Part shown: positions 12,804 through 13,675 of the stretch, one piece after another
How positions within the stretch are numbered: position 1 is the stretch's first letter
Layout: every line of letters starts with the position of its first letter
Source of the DNA: an uncultured Erysipelotrichaceae bacterium
GTDB lineage: Bacteria > Bacillota_I > Bacilli_A > RF39 > UBA660
DNA length: 13,675 bases
Assembly (NCBI GenBank): GCA_902768065.1
Contig: CACXJP010000043.1
Coordinates: forward strand, 1 to 13,675
Direction: 5' to 3'
The notes under the pieces: model-generated
Databases searched by the model: none
What the model was told of the DNA's origin: nothing
What the model saw: only the letters and a program-made list of their open reading frames with translations
Position numbers and translations under genes: made by a program

Positions 12804-12828
12804 AAACGTCTAAGAAATTAGATGTTTT
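12804..12828 (+). terminator. Intrinsic terminator of the glycosyltransferase-acyltransferase operon
   Basis: AAACGTCTAA (12804-12813) pairs with TTAGATGTTT (12818-12827), with one G-T pair, around a GAAA tetraloop and is followed by a short T-run (12825-12828). It lies 5 nt after the stop codon. Confidence 0.8.
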
Positions 12829-12876
12829 AATATACGAAAAAGCTGTTAATTTTAATGACAAATTTATGTATTTCAA

Positions 12877-12906
12877 TAGTCAAAAACATATTGTTTGTAG
12901 TATAAT
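12877..12906 (+). promoter_or_regulatory. Promoter of the ftsK-like gene
   Basis: TATAAT at 12901-12906 with a weak -35, TAGTCA (12877-12882), at an 18-bp spacing. The RBS AAGGTAGGA (12914-12922) precedes the ATG at 12930. Confidence 0.5.
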
Positions 12907-12929
12907 GATTACAAAGGTAGGAATTAGAT

Positions 12930-13675
12930 ATGGCAAAGAGAAAAAGAAAAAAATCAACAAAAAAACAAAAATTAGAATTAAAAATAGAAGTATATGCTGT
13001 TTTATTAATAATAATATCAATCATTGGATTAGGAAAACTAGGACCAGTAGGTAGGTTCATAGCATCATTTTCAGTTTTTGCATCAGGATCTGCATATATG
13101 ATTACGTTAATACTTTTGTTGATAGTAGGTATATATACATTTTTTAAAGGAGAATGGCCATATCTCAAAATGATGGAAACGCAAGTTTAATATTTAGAGA
13201 AACACTTAATGAATTATCAAAAGGATTCAATAGTATAATGCAAACAGGATCAATAAGTGAATCTATTTCAGTAGGTGGAGGATTTATTGGGGGAATATTT
13301 GCATTACTATTCTCAAAGTTATTCTCAATTTTAGGAATGAAAATTGTTTCAGTTGCATTTGTAGTAATTGGATTATGTCTATTCACTGGATTCTCAATAA
13401 GCGAATTTGTAACTAACAGATTATCAACTGTAAAAGAAATAAAAGAAAGGAAATCAAAAGATAAGCCAGAAACTGAAGAAGAAGATGAAAATGGTTTCTT
13501 TAAGAAAAAAGTTAAAATTAGTAATGGTAATGAAATTGAAGAAGCAGAAAAACCAACAATTAAAAATATTGATGAGTTAAAGAAGATTAATGCAAATGAA
13601 AAAGCACCTGTACCAGAAGGAGAAACAAAAGAAGTAGAACAAACGCATCTTAATCTTATTAATCCTGCATATCAA
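12930..13675 (+). pseudogene. ftsK: FtsK/SpoIIIE-type DNA translocase, N-terminal membrane region, frameshifted and missing one TM segment
   Basis: FtsK/SpoIIIE proteins pump chromosomal DNA at the division septum. The first frame gives MAKRKRKKSTKKQ, then LELKIEVYAVLLIIISIIGLG (TM1), GPVGRFIASF, and a second helix YMITLILLLIVGIYTFF, ending at TAA 13188-13190 after KGEWPYLKMMETQV. The family pattern resumes in the -1 frame, open from 13148 to the window end. That frame reads NASLIFRETLNELSKGFNSI, then GGGFIGGIFALLFSKLF and VSVAFVVIGLCLFTGFSISE (the last N-terminal helix), then the usual charged Glu/Lys linker. Compared with B. subtilis SpoIIIE, about 35 residues holding the third helix are absent at the junction. 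The motor domain would lie beyond the window. The change is therefore a frameshift plus small deletion, a split gene, or an assembly error. An ATG at 13154 follows AAGGAG too closely (1 nt) to be a good restart site. Confidence 0.75.

Noticed and set aside
12827..13168. Minus-strand frame opposite the ftsK N-terminus
   Set aside because: It overlaps clear FtsK-like coding sequence, lacks a recognisable family, and antisense to Lys/Ile-rich coding regions often gives long open frames here.
13130..13190. Programmed -1 ribosomal frameshift in ftsK
   Set aside because: The direction is right (-1), but the TTT TTT codons are preceded by A, not a proper X XXY YYZ slippery site, no stem is seen downstream, and a whole TM segment is missing, so mutation or assembly error fits better.
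1..13675. CRISPR arrays, insertion sequences, tRNA genes, toxin-antitoxin or phage defence genes
   Set aside because: No spaced direct repeats, transposase motifs, tRNA-like cloverleaf ends or defence-related domains were found on reading either strand.

Overview
The window is chromosomal DNA of a very AT-rich, low-GC Gram-positive bacterium (Bacillota). It is probably an uncultured, small-genome Bacilli lineage of the RF39/Erysipelotrichia/Izemoplasma type; this placement is inferred from gene content and base composition, not from a search. TGA is used as a stop (3796-3798) and Trp is TGG, so the code is the standard bacterial one, and a class B penicillin-binding protein implies a peptidoglycan wall, so it is not a wall-less mollicute. 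Most of the window is core housekeeping. Several neighbours (sigA, trmK/yqfN, nfo/yqfS, a yqfT-like gene, pbpA/yqgF, rpmG, efp/yqhU) come from the same yqf-yqg-yqh part of the Bacillus subtilis chromosome, so the segment looks like a condensed relic of an ancestral Bacilli neighbourhood.

Layout. 1-1366: 3' part of rpoD, then trmK overlapping by one base (TAATG), then an intrinsic terminator. 1396-3098: a signal-peptide and TM-anchored surface protein with seven propeller-like repeats, convergent with a small four-TM protein; the two share a bidirectional terminator. 3157-4979: a DUF421 (YetF-like) membrane protein and a GHL10-type glycosyl hydrolase. 5021-6310: two type IV pilin-like prepilins, the second with a strong promoter and its own terminator. 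6339-7575: nfo (endonuclease IV), convergent with an 83-codon minus-strand gene that resembles YqfT/DUF2624 and appears to start at AUU. 7575-9611: a PbpA/PbpH-type class B PBP. 9663-10731: a small TM protein, rpmG (L33) and efp. 10782-12828: a GT4 glycosyltransferase coupled by TAATG to a lipoyl-less E2-like acyltransferase. 12930-window end: the N-terminal region of an FtsK/SpoIIIE DNA translocase, broken by a frameshift and an apparent small deletion.

Functional themes are cell envelope growth (PBP, GHL10 hydrolase, lipid or cell-surface glycosyltransferase, pilins, surface propeller) mixed with transcription, translation and repair (RpoD, TrmK, L33, EF-P, Nfo). Regulation is compact. Many genes have a TATAAT-like -10 box, often with a TG extension, only about 17-35 nt before the start codon. 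Ribosome binding sites fall into an AGGAG type and a GGTGAT type (the downstream half of the full AGGAGGTGATC), the latter only 2-4 nt from the start codon. This local RBS rule supports the AUU start and several start corrections given below.

No mobile element, CRISPR array, tRNA, rRNA or obvious defence system is visible. The most notable observations are the overlooked AUU-start gene, the disrupted ftsK, an EF-hand-like loop beside the KTGT motif of the PBP, an E2-like protein with Glu in place of the catalytic His, and the seven-repeat surface protein.
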